Part shown: positions 13,901 to 28,900 of the stretch, one piece after another
Position numbering within the stretch: the stretch's first letter is position 1
Layout of the letters: each line of letters begins with the position of its first letter
The notes under the pieces: generated by a model
What the model saw: only the letters and a program-made list of their open reading frames with translations
What the model was told of the DNA's origin: nothing
Databases searched by the model: none
Assembly (NCBI GenBank): GCA_032622095.1
Contig: CP136063.1
Span: 118,132,723-118,196,722 of the forward strand
DNA: 64,000 nucleotides
Origin: Siphonodentalium dalli
Lineage: Eukaryota; Mollusca; Scaphopoda; Gadilida; Siphonodentaliidae
Reading direction: 5' to 3'
Program-made: the position numbers and the translations under genes

Positions 13901-16900
13901 GTTTTGGCATTCGCTGCGATATCAACTCAGAAGAGTGCATGACCGTTCACACCAAAACAGGAACGAAATGTTTAATTACAAATAAAAACAAATAAATATT
14001 AATAATTGTTACCAGTGTATTTATCACTATCCAATTAATATAATACAAGAATTCAACATGAGACCTCCGTCTGAGGAAGATAATTTTGATGTTAATACCA
14101 CATTATCCTGAATTCAACTGTAGAGATTCTGAATACCAAGGATGACGCAACACTTGTTTACTGTCTACATGTTTTTTTTTATGTCAGGTTTTAGATAAGA
14201 GGTCATTGAGGTCACTGGCTGACCTGGAATCAGTTTGAATACTGGTGATTATAGCAGTCACTACTTTGAATAGTAGTTGTTAATTGGTGAACAATGGAGG
14301 ATGTTGTAAACACACTACACTACATAATGGGTCTCATCGGGATATTTTACATATTTATTTCAATTCATTCGATATATAATAACTGAAGCGTGGTGAATGC
14401 AGTCAACTGCTTAATTATGTGTCAGGTGATGTGTACTTTCGGGGGTTTATACCTGTGTGAGGCAGGACCTGGCTGTATATCATCAAATTTGTGTTTGGTT
14501 ACACTTTCCCCATGTTTACTAGTCGTTTATTCATAAAAACATCGTTATATTTAACACAGTTTATTGAAGAAAAACAAGCACCTGATTATTATTTAGACAA
14601 TCGGAAATGCCGATGTTGAAACCCGAGTACCGATTGTCATCCGATGGGCCACAATCGGCCGATTCCGATTGTCGTTTCCGATTATCGGCTCATCACTAAT
14701 TTAGTCGGAAATATGGCTTGTTGACATTCATCGGAAAGCTCTCACTGAAATCTTTCCGATGAATGGCAACAAGCCATATTTCCGACTAAATCCTGAAAAA
14801 TTACCCATAATTCTGCTGTGGTTAAGGAGTCGATTATTTAGGGCATTACTGTACCTGCTAAATTTTAACTGTCAAATTGAAGTTTTCTTTGCCAAACTAG
14901 TTCAGATATTTATGAAGGAGGTGAACTTTTATCACACTCTTTGATATAATGCTCCAAGTTACAACTTGAGCCTGAACCTCTCTCATTGTAATTTGTGCCA
15001 TAACATGCATTTGTGGTTCTGTCTGTATATAGCATTTGTACTGCACATTTTCTGATCAAGACTTATCCCCCTTTGTTTATCTGAAAATGTTGGATTTCCG
15101 TCCGTCCGCTCATATATCTCAACCATGGGTTATCGTATTTTGATGAAATTTGGTATGCAGGTTTGGCATCATGACGGCTTTCAAAAGAGGGTTCATTAAC
15201 ATTGTTCACATTTTTCATTCAAGAGTTATCTCTCTTTCTTTATCTGAAAATGATGGATTTCCATCTGTCGTTTGTCAGAATTGTCAAGTAATTTGTTCGT
15301 TTATCACATTTTTTTCCTCAATTTGGTTTCCAACCTGCCCATATGTAAATATGTGGTATTGTTTTTGCTGTTTTATTTGTTTATGGAATAAATATCTTTT
15401 TCAAATTTCAGAGAGAATATAGCTTCATATAAGCAGTATCAGATCCGTTGTAACCACTTTCTGATGGATCTGGTATCAGTTTTATGTTTCCAAGGAAACA
15501 CACAACCTGAGATCGAAGTTATTGAGAAATTGATGGGTTATGTGACCAGACAGTCAAAGAAGGGAGCAGCTATGCAGACCAGAGCTATGTCCATGTTTGA
15601 CGACGATGTTGATCCAACGCCAGTTTTCCGATCCTTCCTGCTGCAGCTTCTTATCAAAGCAAGGTAATAAGGTGGCAGTTTATAGTGGTTATTTAAAAAA
15701 AAACGTTTGAAACAAATTTGAGTGGCAAATGCTGGAATCAGCATGTCCAACCATCTGTCCATAGGTCTATCCATCTGTCCATAGGTCTATTCATCCATTC
15801 ATAGATGCAACTTTGTCTCAGTTTTTATTCCTTTATTTTCTTATCAAATTTGTTTAAACTTGAAAAATGTTTGTAATTAGAGCCATGGGATGCTGAACAC
15901 ACAGGTAAAATCTCAATCTCTGACTTATTGCCCTTTTTATTCCCCGCCCGAAAAAATTTCTGTGGGAGATATACTAATAGGTTTCGTCCATCAATCTAGT
16001 CATCTCGAAAAGTTGTCCAGGGGTTATTTCAAATAATTATCAATTGATTTCAAAGACTTTTGGTTTATGAGTTCACAAGGGGAATATCTGAAAGGAGTTT
16101 GCAATCCCGGACATTTTCACCAGAGTTACGGCCCTTTGATTGTAAATTTTTTGTCGTTTAGCACACACAAAAAGTTGTCCGGTGGTTATTTCGAACAATT
16201 ATCAATGGATTTAAAAGATTTTTGGTACATGAGTATTATACAAAAGGAGTATTTGTAATTTATTTGCAAAGTTGGCCAGACCATACATTTTCACCAGAGT
16301 TACGGCCCTTTGATTGTAAATTGTTGGGGTTGCAATTTAAATTTTATGCCTGAACGGAAACAAATTATTACCAATCTCAAACATATATTAATTGATTTCA
16401 CTTATTTTTAGCAGATTTTTAAAAAGCACATTCCCAAATTTGCTCCATCGTCAGCAACTGCTTGTTCGACTTGGAAATAAATTTCATATAGCCATCTCAT
16501 TTTGTCCCAATTGCATGTGCATCCTTAGTCTTATGTCCTTCAAAATACATAATTATTACCTGAAAACAAGGATGTAGAAAATGGTTCCATCTGTCTCTCT
16601 GTCCATCCTTAACTCATGTTTAGAATACTCATGAGGCTGCATTGGTGGAAAAATATTCAGACGAAACAGGATTTATCATTTATTTCTACTGAAATTATGG
16701 TTTTTAAAATATAATACTCAGCAAAGTGCCTTCTTTGCAGGGGATAAACAACGTGGTGCACTTGTTTTTAAAGATTTATTTCTTTGCTTTTCGGCCAATT
16801 GTTATGACATAGATATCAGCCACCATGGGAAACTGTATGCAGTGACCCTGAAATTTTGAGATTGATTGTAATAATTTTAAGCGGAGATCTTACCCTTTTT

Positions 16901-19900
16901 ATACACCCATTTAAAAAAACTGGACATATTTTGTATGTGTGTTTACAAGTCCAATATACAGGTAAAGTTTGAATTTGAGTTCCACATGCCAATTTTCACC
17001 AGAGTTATGGCCTTTGATGAAATTGTCACAGGTGTATTTTGCCATACCCTAGCGATTCTCTTGTTAATTTTAGTAATAATTTTAGTATGTCTACCCCAAT
17101 TGTAGCCCAGGATGCCTCCTTCCAGCTCAACCCTTTCTAGTTACTAGTAGTCAGAATTGCTGATAGGGTCTGGTCTGTGTAGTAGCTTTGATCACAGTTA
17201 AGATTTTGTTTACAGTTCTGCAGAAGTCAGCACTCACCTTAATAACTACTTCTCAAGAATGATGACGATTCTTGACCGTAACCCGACAAGTGATTCAAGC
17301 CAAATACTGGAGTTATCACTGCTTGTGATACAGTGTGCTCAGGTTAGTATCAGTGAATAATATAAATAAATACATATAATTTAAAGGCTGTTTATACCTG
17401 TATTTATTCATAATTTTATTTTGATCTGGTGTGAAAATATGAAGAAAAATATACTTCACCCAATTCTCGTAATCTGATTTGATTTGTTCCGAGAAGCGAG
17501 TATGTTCACCTAGCTTATGTTGGCTTATGTCATAAAATCCCATCATTAACATTTTCGATAGTAGGCAAAAACAGATCGGATACACGATGTGTTAATTACA
17601 TGTGCAGATGTGCAATATCCGCTGGCCTGCCAAGGTGCTGCACAATTAGTACCGGCGGACCCATGAATTTACGAACCAATGAAAAAGGCATACACTGCTG
17701 AACCACGAAAATTGATACCAACGAATTTAAAGCCTTTTACAGTAATGCAATAATGGATATGTAATAAACAATAATAAAAGTTTATTTTTATTCCCTACAA
17801 ACTTCAGTTTATCCACATTGGTGCATCTTATCAATAGAGAATCTTGTTTTTCTGTGCAGGATGATTGTTATCACAATGCGAGGTGCATAAATCAGAATGA
17901 AGAGCAGAAGACACTCATTCAGCAGGCAACATATCAACTGCGGGATTCGAAAGTAAGCCTACTGGATAATGAGTTAACTGTTGAGAAACTTACAGCTCTA
18001 GCACAGTGTAGATTCGGCCTAGAGGTGGCTGCCTCTATACTACACGGTGTGTTCATCCAAAGAAGCATCGACATGGGGGCAAAGGTCAGAAGATTGATCG
18101 ACATAGCAGCAAGTGTTTGCCAGGATTTTAAAACTCAGTGGCCAAAGTAAGTCATGTTTATGATAAATTATTTGAAAATTGCTATGCGTCAGTACTGAGT
18201 AAGGATGTAAAATGTCACACTGTGTACTATACGTCCATACTGAATACGGACCTACATCTTCTGCACACTAGCAAGTGTTTGCCAGGAGTTTATAACACTG
18301 GCCAAAGTAAGTCATGTTTATGATAAATTATTTGAAAATTAACGTCTTTGCTGCTATCCGTAAGTACTGAGTATGGATGTAAAATGTCACGCTGTGTGCT
18401 ATACGTCCATACTGAGTACAGACCTACCTCCGCACACTAGCAAGTGTTTGCCAGGACTTTAAAACACAGTGGCCAAAGTAAGTCGTGTTTATGATAAATT
18501 ATTTGAAAATTAAGGTCTTCGCTGCTATGCGTAAGTACTGAGTATGGATGTAAAATGTCACGCTGTGTGCTATACGTCCATACTGAGTACAGACCTACTT
18601 CCGCACACTAGCAAGCGTTTGCCAGGACTTGAAAACACAGTGCCCAAAGTAAGTCGTGTTTATGATAAATCATTTTAAAATTAAGGTCTTCGCTGCTATG
18701 CATAAGTACTGAGTACAGATGTAAAATGTCAAGCTTTGTGCTATACATCCATACTGAGTACAGACCAGTTTTTTTCTCTCAATCCTATAATTTTTCAATT
18801 CGACCAAAGAATTCGGTAAAACAATTTTCCTCCCAGCACAAATCCTGACATGACCTGCCCGTTATCTGATTAGAACTGAAGAATAACATTGTGTTTGGAT
18901 TCTCATTCCTTGGTGTTCGGGAAGTGAAAACCTGAACTCACTAACATGACTCAGTCTTCCTAGGCTAGCTGAACTCGCTAACATGACTCACAGTGTTCAT
19001 AGGCTAGATCTCAGTGTTGATATTGACGAGGGTGTTCTCGATGTTTGGTCTCGGTAGCCTGCCATTCACACCTTGAACTCAGACTTGAATGCACTCTATA
19101 ATTAGAACATGGCGTGGAGACAGTGATGTCAGACAAAAAATATAGCGTGATCAGTTGTCTAACATTTTGCCACTCAGAAACAGTTGCTCCAGGGAATTTA
19201 CACAGCTTTATGAGAATATATATAAACTAATATGAGAATTTCCTTTCAGGAACTACTTGATAAAGTACATCTGTCGCAAGTATGGAATTGATACATACAA
19301 AATAGTATCGGGATCAAAAGAAAATTTTCTCCGTTGGATGAAATCTGATGAAGATGATGGAAACAAGGTTCATATTTAAGAAATGAATGTAGTGGGTGTA
19401 TGTGTTATTGGGGGATATGGCATTGTGGTTGTTGGGGCACATTGCGTGAACCGCATAGGAGTTCTCACTAAATGTGCCCTAATGACCACAGTGCTGTATC
19501 TCCAAATAACACACACTCACTACAATCATTATTATATTTATATAGGTTTTTGATGATTTGTTTCCATAAAAATGTAGTTTTATTTATTTTCACAAAATCT
19601 CCCGAGAATTTGAAACAACATTAAGTCAGCCCAAAATAAGATTTCCAAGCACTTAGCAGTGATAACGTGCTTGATATAAATAACTGGCTTCAGATGCAAT
19701 TCGCCTTTTAAAAGCATGTCCAATTATTCTACTGACCACTTTTAGTGAATAGGTCAGATTAGGTTAACAATTTGTGATGTCTTGTTCGTGGTACGGTCTG
19801 TGTTATTGGGGTATGGAATGGGTGACCCAATTGGCAGTTGACCAATCACCGAACAGGTTTAGTGCAACACAGACGGGCTATGCAAATACTTACCTGTAAT

Positions 19901-22900
19901 GTGTGATGTGAGTTCAGCACCCATTGGTGGATGGAGTATTGAGTTTCTCAGCAGTGGCTTTGTCTCAAGATAAGTGATGTGTGACAGTAGAGTCCTATGC
20001 TGTTTAAATCTTGCCATTGAGTGAGGCTGGCCATTCGTGCTGTGACTGCCTCCTCATACCTAGATGTAAAATAGGCACCTGGCATGTAGGGGTAAACGTA
20101 AGCTGGTAATTATATGTCTGTCTGTCCGTACATACATCTGTCCGCCCTTTCATATATCTCAACCATGGGTCCGATCTCGATGGAATTCGTATGCAGGTTT
20201 GTCATCAGGAGGGATTTCAAAAGAGGGTTCATTGACGTTGTTCACATTTTCCATTCAAGAGTTATCTCTCTTTGTTTATCTGAAAATGTTGGATTTATGT
20301 CCGTCCACTCATGTAACTCAGCCATGGGTTATTGGAATCTTTGAAATTTGGAATGGAGGTTTGGCATTAGGAGGGCTTTCAAAGGAGGGATCAGTTATGT
20401 TGTTTGTATTTTCCGTTCAAAAGTTAGACTTCTTTGTTCATTCGAAAATGATGAGTTTTTGCCAGTCTGCTCCAGGCTTGTCAAAGTACCGCCGTTACCA
20501 AGGTAGTCGGTACCGGTACTGTGTTGGAACCGTGGTACCGGTACCGGTACTGGTGTTGTATTGTTTATTCCACTACATATCACACATTTAAAAGAGTATA
20601 TTCTAATGTGGTAATTACTGGTAATGTATGGCACTTTGTGCCAGTTTTTGGTGATTGTTGTGGATGACAAATACAACCATGTCACACTATCCTATTGCAC
20701 GTATGCCACAGCAGCCACACATAAATGTGTGACATACATGCATTAGTATAGTCTGAAATAGTTGGATTTATCACCCACAACAATCACCTAAAATGTGCCA
20801 TTATTTAGGCAGCCCTGATAGGTGTTAGAACTTTTATGTTTAGGGCTTCAGGCGCTCAAATACATACATCGGAAAGATGGGTATATATATATGGTGAATG
20901 ACAATTTAAACTGAAATAAATGTTATGTACCTGCAAGGCTGCAATCCTCATATGTAAGTTATAATGTAACACACATTGAGTCAATGACACACATATACAT
21001 TGTTGAATAAAATGATAACAGCTTCAAGACTCGGCATCCGCCGCCGCGTGCTTGATCCGTTGACACATAGTAGCATACTATAATGCAAGCGGCAGTTGCG
21101 GCACACTTAAAAGAGCAAAGTTCCTTCAATCTTAATCGATCTATACTGATCTATTTACTGTTTTTGGCGAGTACCGAGAACCGTCGGTACTGAGTATCAG
21201 AACCGGTACCGTTTAAACGGCCAAGTACCGCCAGTACTCTCGGTTGACAAGCCTGGTCTGCTCATATATCTTTTTAATTTGGTTTATGTTCTGCCCATGT
21301 TTCAATTGACACCATGGGGGTATCCTAGCAACCTAAGGTGTAACTTCTTGTTTATTTTGTGGCCTTATTGTTAGAAGCATGACATTGTATTGGTTAATGG
21401 CTGCACCACTCTTGCATTAAGTGAAAACCTGGGGGCATGTCAGTGGATAATGTTGTGATGATAATTCTGTTGTGCATGCATATGAATAGCTCAGATTGCA
21501 TAGAGAGTATATAGAACATGTGTACTAAGTGCTATATAGAATTAACTATATAATTATACCCTCCGCAACGAAGTTGTGGATCATTTTCCATCAACCTCCA
21601 TGGGAACCTGTGCACCTGCAATTATGACATCTGTCAGACTTTTTTTGATCGAGTGATCCGCCTTTTTCAACTTAGTAAATTTTGTTAACTTGGCACAGAT
21701 ATTTAGTACCATAGGAACCTGTGCACCTGCAATCATGACGTCTGTCCAACGTTTTTGGGTGGAGTTATCCCCCTTTTTCGACTTAGAATTGTTTTTTGCA
21801 ACATGCATAATTTTGTCCAAGCTTTTATTCCACATTTTTTGGTCGATGTTTTTGAAACTTGGCGCGGATATTTAGTACCATGGGAACCTGTGCACCTGCG
21901 ATTATGACATCTGTCCGACTTTTTAGCTCACCTGAGACGAAGTCTCCGGTGGAGCTATAGTCACCACTCCTCGTCCGTCGTCTGTCCATCCGTCCGTCAA
22001 CAATTCTTTGAACATCTTCTCCTCTGGAACCAATAGACCAAATGAGTTCATATTTGGTGTGGATGTTCCCTAGGTGACTCACATTCAAATTTGTTCAAAT
22101 GAGGTCACTGGGTCAAATAGTTGCGAAGCCAGGGCCATAACTTTTTCCCTCCATATTAATTCTTTTAAACATCTTCTTCTCAAATACCATCAGGCCAAAT
22201 TGGTTCATATTTGGTATGAAGGATCCTTGGGTGACTGGGGTTCAGATTTGTTCAAATGAGGTCACTGGGTCAAATATGGGCGGGGCCAGGGACACAACTC
22301 TTAAACAAAACTAAAAAAATTTTTTTACATTGAACTCCTTGTTCAATTTAACAAAACAAAACAAAAAAAGCCCCAAAAAAAATGATTTTTTTTTCTTCAA
22401 ATTAATTTGTTTACTTTAATTGAGATTAATTTCTGGCTCAATCAGGCTCAATTTAAAAATAAATAACACCATTATAACATCCACCAGGGTGACTCAAATT
22501 GGCAGTGTTAACAAAATCTGTTTCGAATGACAGCTTTGATTAATAGCCTAAATTTCTCTGCATGTTAGAGAGTTTGTATATAAATGACCCTGCTTATGAT
22601 AACAACTCCACTCCCAAGGCCAAGTGTGAATGATGAATCTGACAGTTAGGCCAGTAAAACTAAATACCTGTTTTCTCAGGCGATTACATATGGGAAACTG
22701 GATGAGAAAGATGGAGGCATTTTCTTAGCTTACCTGAGATGAAGAATTGAGACATATTTTGTGTGGATGGTCCCTAGGTGGCTGGGATTCAGTTCTGTTC
22801 AAATGGGGGTCACATGGTCAAAAAAGTGGCATAGCTAGGGACCTAACTCTTTCCATCCATAGTAATTCTTAAAACATCTTAAGAATCTAGGGACCTAACT

Positions 22901-25900
22901 CTTTTCATCCATAGTAATTCTTAAAACATCTCAAGAATCATCGGGGCTATTTAGCTTATAATTGGTATGGAAGGTTTTTGGGTGACGGGGATACAGATGT
23001 GTTAAAATAAGGTCACCTGGTCAAATAAGGGCGGAGCCAGGGACATAACTTGTCCATCCATTGTAATTCTTAAAATGTCTTCCTATCAAGAACCATAAGA
23101 CCTATTCAGCTTATATTTGGTATGGGTGACTAGGATTCAGATTTGATTCAGAATTGGTCAGAGCCAATGACATAATTCTTTCCCTCATCAGTTATTATTA
23201 GCTCAACTTACTTTGTAAGTTTGAGCTATTGCCATGGATTGGCGTCTGTCGTCCTTGTGTCCATGTATTCGTCAACAATTTCCTTTCCCGCGGGCTACAG
23301 GTCATACCTTTGGTCTGATCTTTATGAAATTTGTCATAAATGTTGACATTAACATGTAGATGAGAACGAGTCATTTTGGGGTCATTCGGCAAAAAAACAT
23401 GGCCGCCAGCAGCCATCTTGGATTTTACTCTTTGCATGACTAAATCCTTTGACACAGATCTTCATGAAATTTGTTACGGATGTTAACAATGACATGTAGA
23501 TGGGAATTAGTCATTTTGGGGTCATTCGGCAAAAAAACATGGCTGCCAGCAGCCATCTTAGATTTTACTCTTTGCATAACTAGGCCTTTCAACTTTCCAC
23601 ATTCCTAATCACTCCATTGACTTTAACACATGAAATTATTCCCTTTCCAAGTTGAGCTACAGTGTCATTGACACTTTCATTTTTAAAACATCTCAAGAAC
23701 CATTTGGCATATTTGGTATACATTTGGTATAGAGAGTCATTGGGTGACTGGGTTCAGATTTGTTGAAATGGGTTCACCAGGTCAAATAGGGGTGCGACCA
23801 TGGACATAAATCTTCCCCCAAAGTAATTCTTAAAATGGCGCTCCTCAAGAGCCATCAATCAGTCCTATTTAGCCTATATGTAGTAACCAGTATGGAGGGT
23901 CCTTGTGTTACTTGGGACTGGGTTACAGATTTGTTAAAATGGGTTCGACCAATCAAGAAATGGCATTTGGTGTAAATGGCCTATGGAGAGTTGGGATCAA
24001 AATTCGTTTGAATGGGGTCCACCATTAAAAAAGGGGAGCATGTCAGGTTGTAACTTTGCCACAGTTAGGAAAGCTTGAAGTGTCAGTTGTAATATTCCAA
24101 TATGTGCAAAGGAATTTTACGAACTTGGGAGTGTGTTTGCTTCAGTTGAGAGTGAGCAAACTTTGCCACAGTTAGGAAAGCTTGAAGTGTCAGTTGTAAT
24201 ATTCCAATATGTGCAAAGGAATTTTACGAACTTGGGAGTGTGTTTGCTTTAGTTGAGAGGGAGCGGACTATGTGGGGTGGGGGGATCTGGACCATATTTC
24301 AAGGTGGACACCCCACTGCTCAACGGAGACCCTCTAGGCTATGTCCCTCTTTAGGACTACTTGTTTTTAAGTGAATATGACAAGTACTAACTCTTATGGT
24401 CTTCCGAGTCCCAGTCTTCCTAGTCTTTACAGTTTGGTGAGCGTCTCCACAGTCATTTACTGTCTTGTTTTGTGGAGTTATTTCCCTTTTTCGATTTGGA
24501 ACATTTTCGCAACATGCATAATTTTGTCCGGGCTTTTATTCCTACATTTTTCGGTCGGGCTTTTATTCCTACATTTTTCGGTCAATAGGTTTAGAATTAG
24601 GGTTAAGGTTGTGCAACTGCACAATCTGTTATTTATTATTTTAACTAAATGTTTAATGACATGTAAAACATCTTAGTGTTTTTAAAACAAGGGGGGGGGG
24701 GGGGGTGGTATCCTTAGTCCCATTGGGACAGTCACACCTCTAGTTTTTATTGTCATATTTCACTTCTCATAGGTTGATGAATGCCCCGATCGCTATCTTG
24801 TTTGTGGAGACAGATACACCACAATCCGAGACGCAATGACCAAGGTTCTTCTCGGTGAGGATGTGGAGGTCTTAGAAGGAATTCTACAGGTATGAGATCA
24901 GGATTTTTCCCAATGCAATGTCATCAGTAATTCATAATATTCAATTTTTATATGCCAGTTTTAAAAACAGGACGTATCATGATTTTGGTCTGTCAAAACA
25001 TCTGTCCATCCATCTGTTTGTCTGTCTGTTTATGTTTCGTTTTCTGGTGATAACTTTAGTTCAACTGAACTTTAGTTGAATTGAACTAAATTTAATAAAA
25101 TTACATATGCAAGCTTACAACCATAAAATACGGGTCAAATTCAATTTTGGGTTCCGTCCACCCATTTCTACCAGAGTTACAAAATGTGTTTTAACTTTGA
25201 AATTTGTGTTTTTTGGTTTCCCGATGATAACTTCTGTTAATATTGGCTGAATGGATTGAAATGTGATATGCAAGTCTTTAACCTTCAACTGACAACTCCA
25301 AATTATGGAATCTTTCTGAATTGCAATTTGAAACAAGCCAACGAGAATATTATGCCACTGTTGTGGTGTTCTTGTAAGACTGATTGATCATTTTAAGTGT
25401 GAAGGTTAATTCAATTGTTGCTACCTTTTATTTTATGTGTTTTTAGATATGATCAATTTTCTAGATGCTTTTTCAGGAAAACAGAAATGACAAGGATTCA
25501 GCAATGTTTTACCTGGCACTTCATAGGGAGGTAACAATGCCAAAGGTCAGACAGGAGGTCATATTTGATGAACAGGTGAGAAAATATGAACACTGGTTAT
25601 TGTTATACCCCCCCCCCCCCCCCATGACTGAAGGAAATGGTGGGTATACTGTAATTAATGTGTCAGATCCTCTGTCGTTTAGGGCAGATATCTTAACCAT
25701 CGGTAGTTAGATATGAATGAAATTTGCTATGGTTGTTTACTACTATGAGTACATTCAATGGAGTGTTCAATCATTTGTTCCTGTTTTCCAGTCTACAGTT
25801 ATTCATCTTTGTTTATCTTGAAATGTCTGTTTTTAGTCTGTCCGAGTAGATATCCCCACTACTGGTTGACACATCTGAATGAAATTTGGTATGGATGTTC

Positions 25901-28900
25901 TCTACTTTGAGGATATTCAGTGGCAATGTTTTATTCAGGTGTTCTGTTCTAGAGTTATTCATATTTGCTTACCTGGAAATGTTGGTTTTTTCATCCGTCC
26001 AAGCAGATATATAGGCACGAATGAATAGTTTAATTTATTTTACAAGATGCACCAAATGTATTGACTTCAATGTCGAGGTTAAAAACCAGTGCCAGACTGA
26101 GGTATACAAAAACATGTCTAACCAGTACACGTGCAATGTAATTAATGGTACATAATGGACTAGTTTTGACTAATAAATGAGACAATTGTAACTGAATTTA
26201 CATGTAACTATCCAAGAATTAATATGCCACTTCATGATTTATTTTATGTATCATTTCACCTCATGGCCATTGCTCAAAACATTAATAAATCATCCAATTT
26301 CATGATGTGGTTTGCCAACTGAGAAATTGAAAGACACATTGATAAAAAAACTTACCTTTTGATTGTTTATTACATTTATTGTCATAAAATATAAATTTAA
26401 AACCTAATAAATATTCACCATACTATCTTACTAGGGTGAGGGCGATTCACAACTTTGAAACAAAAATTACTCCCATCCATGCAAAAAAAATTACTCCCAT
26501 CCATGAAGATGAACATAATTTCATAAAATAAAGAGCCACCATAAAATTTAGTATTTTTTTTTTTTTTTTTTCAATAACCTTGACGTCACCATAAAGTTCT
26601 GTTGGCTGGGGTGGCGATGTTCTCTCCTGTTAGTATTGGGTGGAGGTAATGACATTAGTCATATTACTGTTGGGTAAAGGGTCAATTATAAACAATTCCA
26701 AAACATACCAAGTTTCACATTGATATGCTAAATATGTATATTGAGGCAGTAAATAGACAACAAGCCATTACTAATACCGATTCATATGCAGGAATGTAAA
26801 TGATGAGCAACATTTAGGGTTTCATTATACCAGTAGATGCTTCATAAACCAAACTGGTTACACATGGAAAGTTCCTATATATGCTCAAATTGACAGCGGC
26901 TGCGGTATTGTACTTATTAATCCATGGAAATGTTTTACAGGGTCCAGAAGAGTTAGTGAAATTTGCAGTGGAAAAGTTGAAAATTAATCAGGTAGGTAAA
27001 ATTAATGTTGTTTTAATGAGATTTCGAAGAGGATTTACTTGTTTCCCATTTATTCCTTTATAAGGATGTTCAGCTAATAAGTTCAACAAACAAACTTGGG
27101 GCTGTTTACTGAACCCTTCCATAACTGGAGTTTCCTCAAACTTTGCGAAAAGTCTGTGCCAATGCATTCTCTTATATATGCGAGTCTCCCATACAGACAT
27201 TTATGTCTACACAACTATTTTTGCATTGTGTGATGAAAGCGTTAAGAGACTCAATTATTTTCACAGGATCTCTTGCGGGATATGATCTCTAACAAACTGG
27301 GATCCCACTGTGACATGCTGAATGTAAACCCAGGAATGGGGCTTAAAGATCAGAGTCTTGTTGCTTTGTTGTTTCATTGGTTGATTGTGTTGAGAAGCAA
27401 CAAAAACTCAGGCCTACTTCATCATTACAGAGAAATAATAGGCAATCCAGCTGCAATGGTGGTAAGTTGTTAGAACTACTCCTACAAATTCATCGTCAGG
27501 AATTATATGGACTCAGGTTGAAATAAAAATGGCTGATTTTGAAAACATATACAGAATAAACTGTTGTAACATCTTTTAAACATTCCTTCAAATTGGAGCC
27601 GCTGGTAAGTATTCCAAGTTATTTTAGAGAAATTTACCAAGTATATCGGCAAGAATGGGTTTTAACATGATCAGAATGTAATTGGTAATAGACTCATCGC
27701 ATAGTATTCAAGTGCAATGGGCCTTTATAAGAAATACCTTGTTTTTTTGGGTATGTTTATCCATAATTCATCACCCTGAGAACACAAGACCGTGTAATTA
27801 CTAATTGCTCAATTAATTAAAGGTGTGGTTCTTTTTTCTTGGACGGCAACCGCATAATTGTTTGGATAATAAGATTAATTGTGAAATTTGTGAAATAGTC
27901 AATTGACTTTAAAATCCACTAATAGATTCAATATGAGAGCCATAAACTAATCAAACACATCACATGGATTTATTGTCACATCTTTCTCTCAGATGGATCA
28001 CCATTTGTCCCATTATTAACATGTAGATGGCCTCGTCAGGCAGACCTTTAATTGTATCCCCTGGGTGTCGGTGTTGAACATTTACACTTGTTAGTCATGT
28101 TATGTTTGTTATTTTCTGTTCATGGGTCTGGGCTTGTATAGGCTTACCTGTTATCTTAACCCGATGCCATGTCATTGCATAGTTGGATTAAAATAAACTC
28201 TTTTAAAAAATATTATTAAAAACATAATTTATCGAAACACGTTCTCATGACGTGTTTGTATTAGTATTTCTAAGATTATGAGAAACTTTGTCACACATAA
28301 CACTTAAAAATATTTTTATTTGAAAAATCACATTATTATAGATCGCAGCCAAACAATATTGAATGGATCCTTGTTGGTCTGCATGATAAATGAAAGTCGG
28401 AGGCTGTTGTGTAAGACCTTTTATATGTCACACAGAGTCTATGCTTTTACACTACATTCTGCCTTGACTACTAACATTTATTTACTAGTAAGAGAATTCA
28501 GATCTATTTTTTGTTTTTCAGCAATGTTTGTTCCCTACAATGAGAGAAGATACTACCACTGAGGTAAAAGAAGCTTTGCTTAAAGCTAGAGACGGAGGAG
28601 GCACCGAGAACCCAGTTTTGTACAGTGAGTTTATTGCAAGGATGGATGAGTTAGGGTGTGACAACCAATTATAATATGGCATGTTCAAGTCTTACCTTGA
28701 AATACAATACCATATATTTGTTCACTTGTCATGAGTTTAATCAAATTTAAGAACTTCCTGTATGACCAGGAGTTGATTTGTTTAAATTGAATAATTATGT
28801 AGTAAACAATGAGTATTTTCTCAAGTCTGGTTTTTTATGTGTACCCATACCATAGTATGGTACACATAATGTCAACGTCCGGATTGACCACTCGTCGTTA

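Larger units (their letters stand above)
12322..14853. mobile_element. Fold-back Tc1/mariner-like MITE split by a hAT element
   Basis: The outer parts, 12322-12388 and 14707-14853, belong to the same palindromic family as 3567-3735 and 49393-49608. The right end reads GGGCATTACTGTA. They are separated by the 2.3 kb hAT-like element at 12389-14698. Confidence 0.8.
21540..24660. repeat. Intron of decayed molluscan-type repeats
   Basis: It contains 'accatgggaacctgtgcacctgcaatt' units at 21590, 21705 and 21878. A 'ttttagctcacctgag' repeat at 21923 has phrases such as 'ttggtatggaggatcc' and 'ggtcactgggtcaaat' recurring to 23190 and again at 23690-24000. Short ORFs here arise from repeat phrases. 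Confidence 0.6.
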
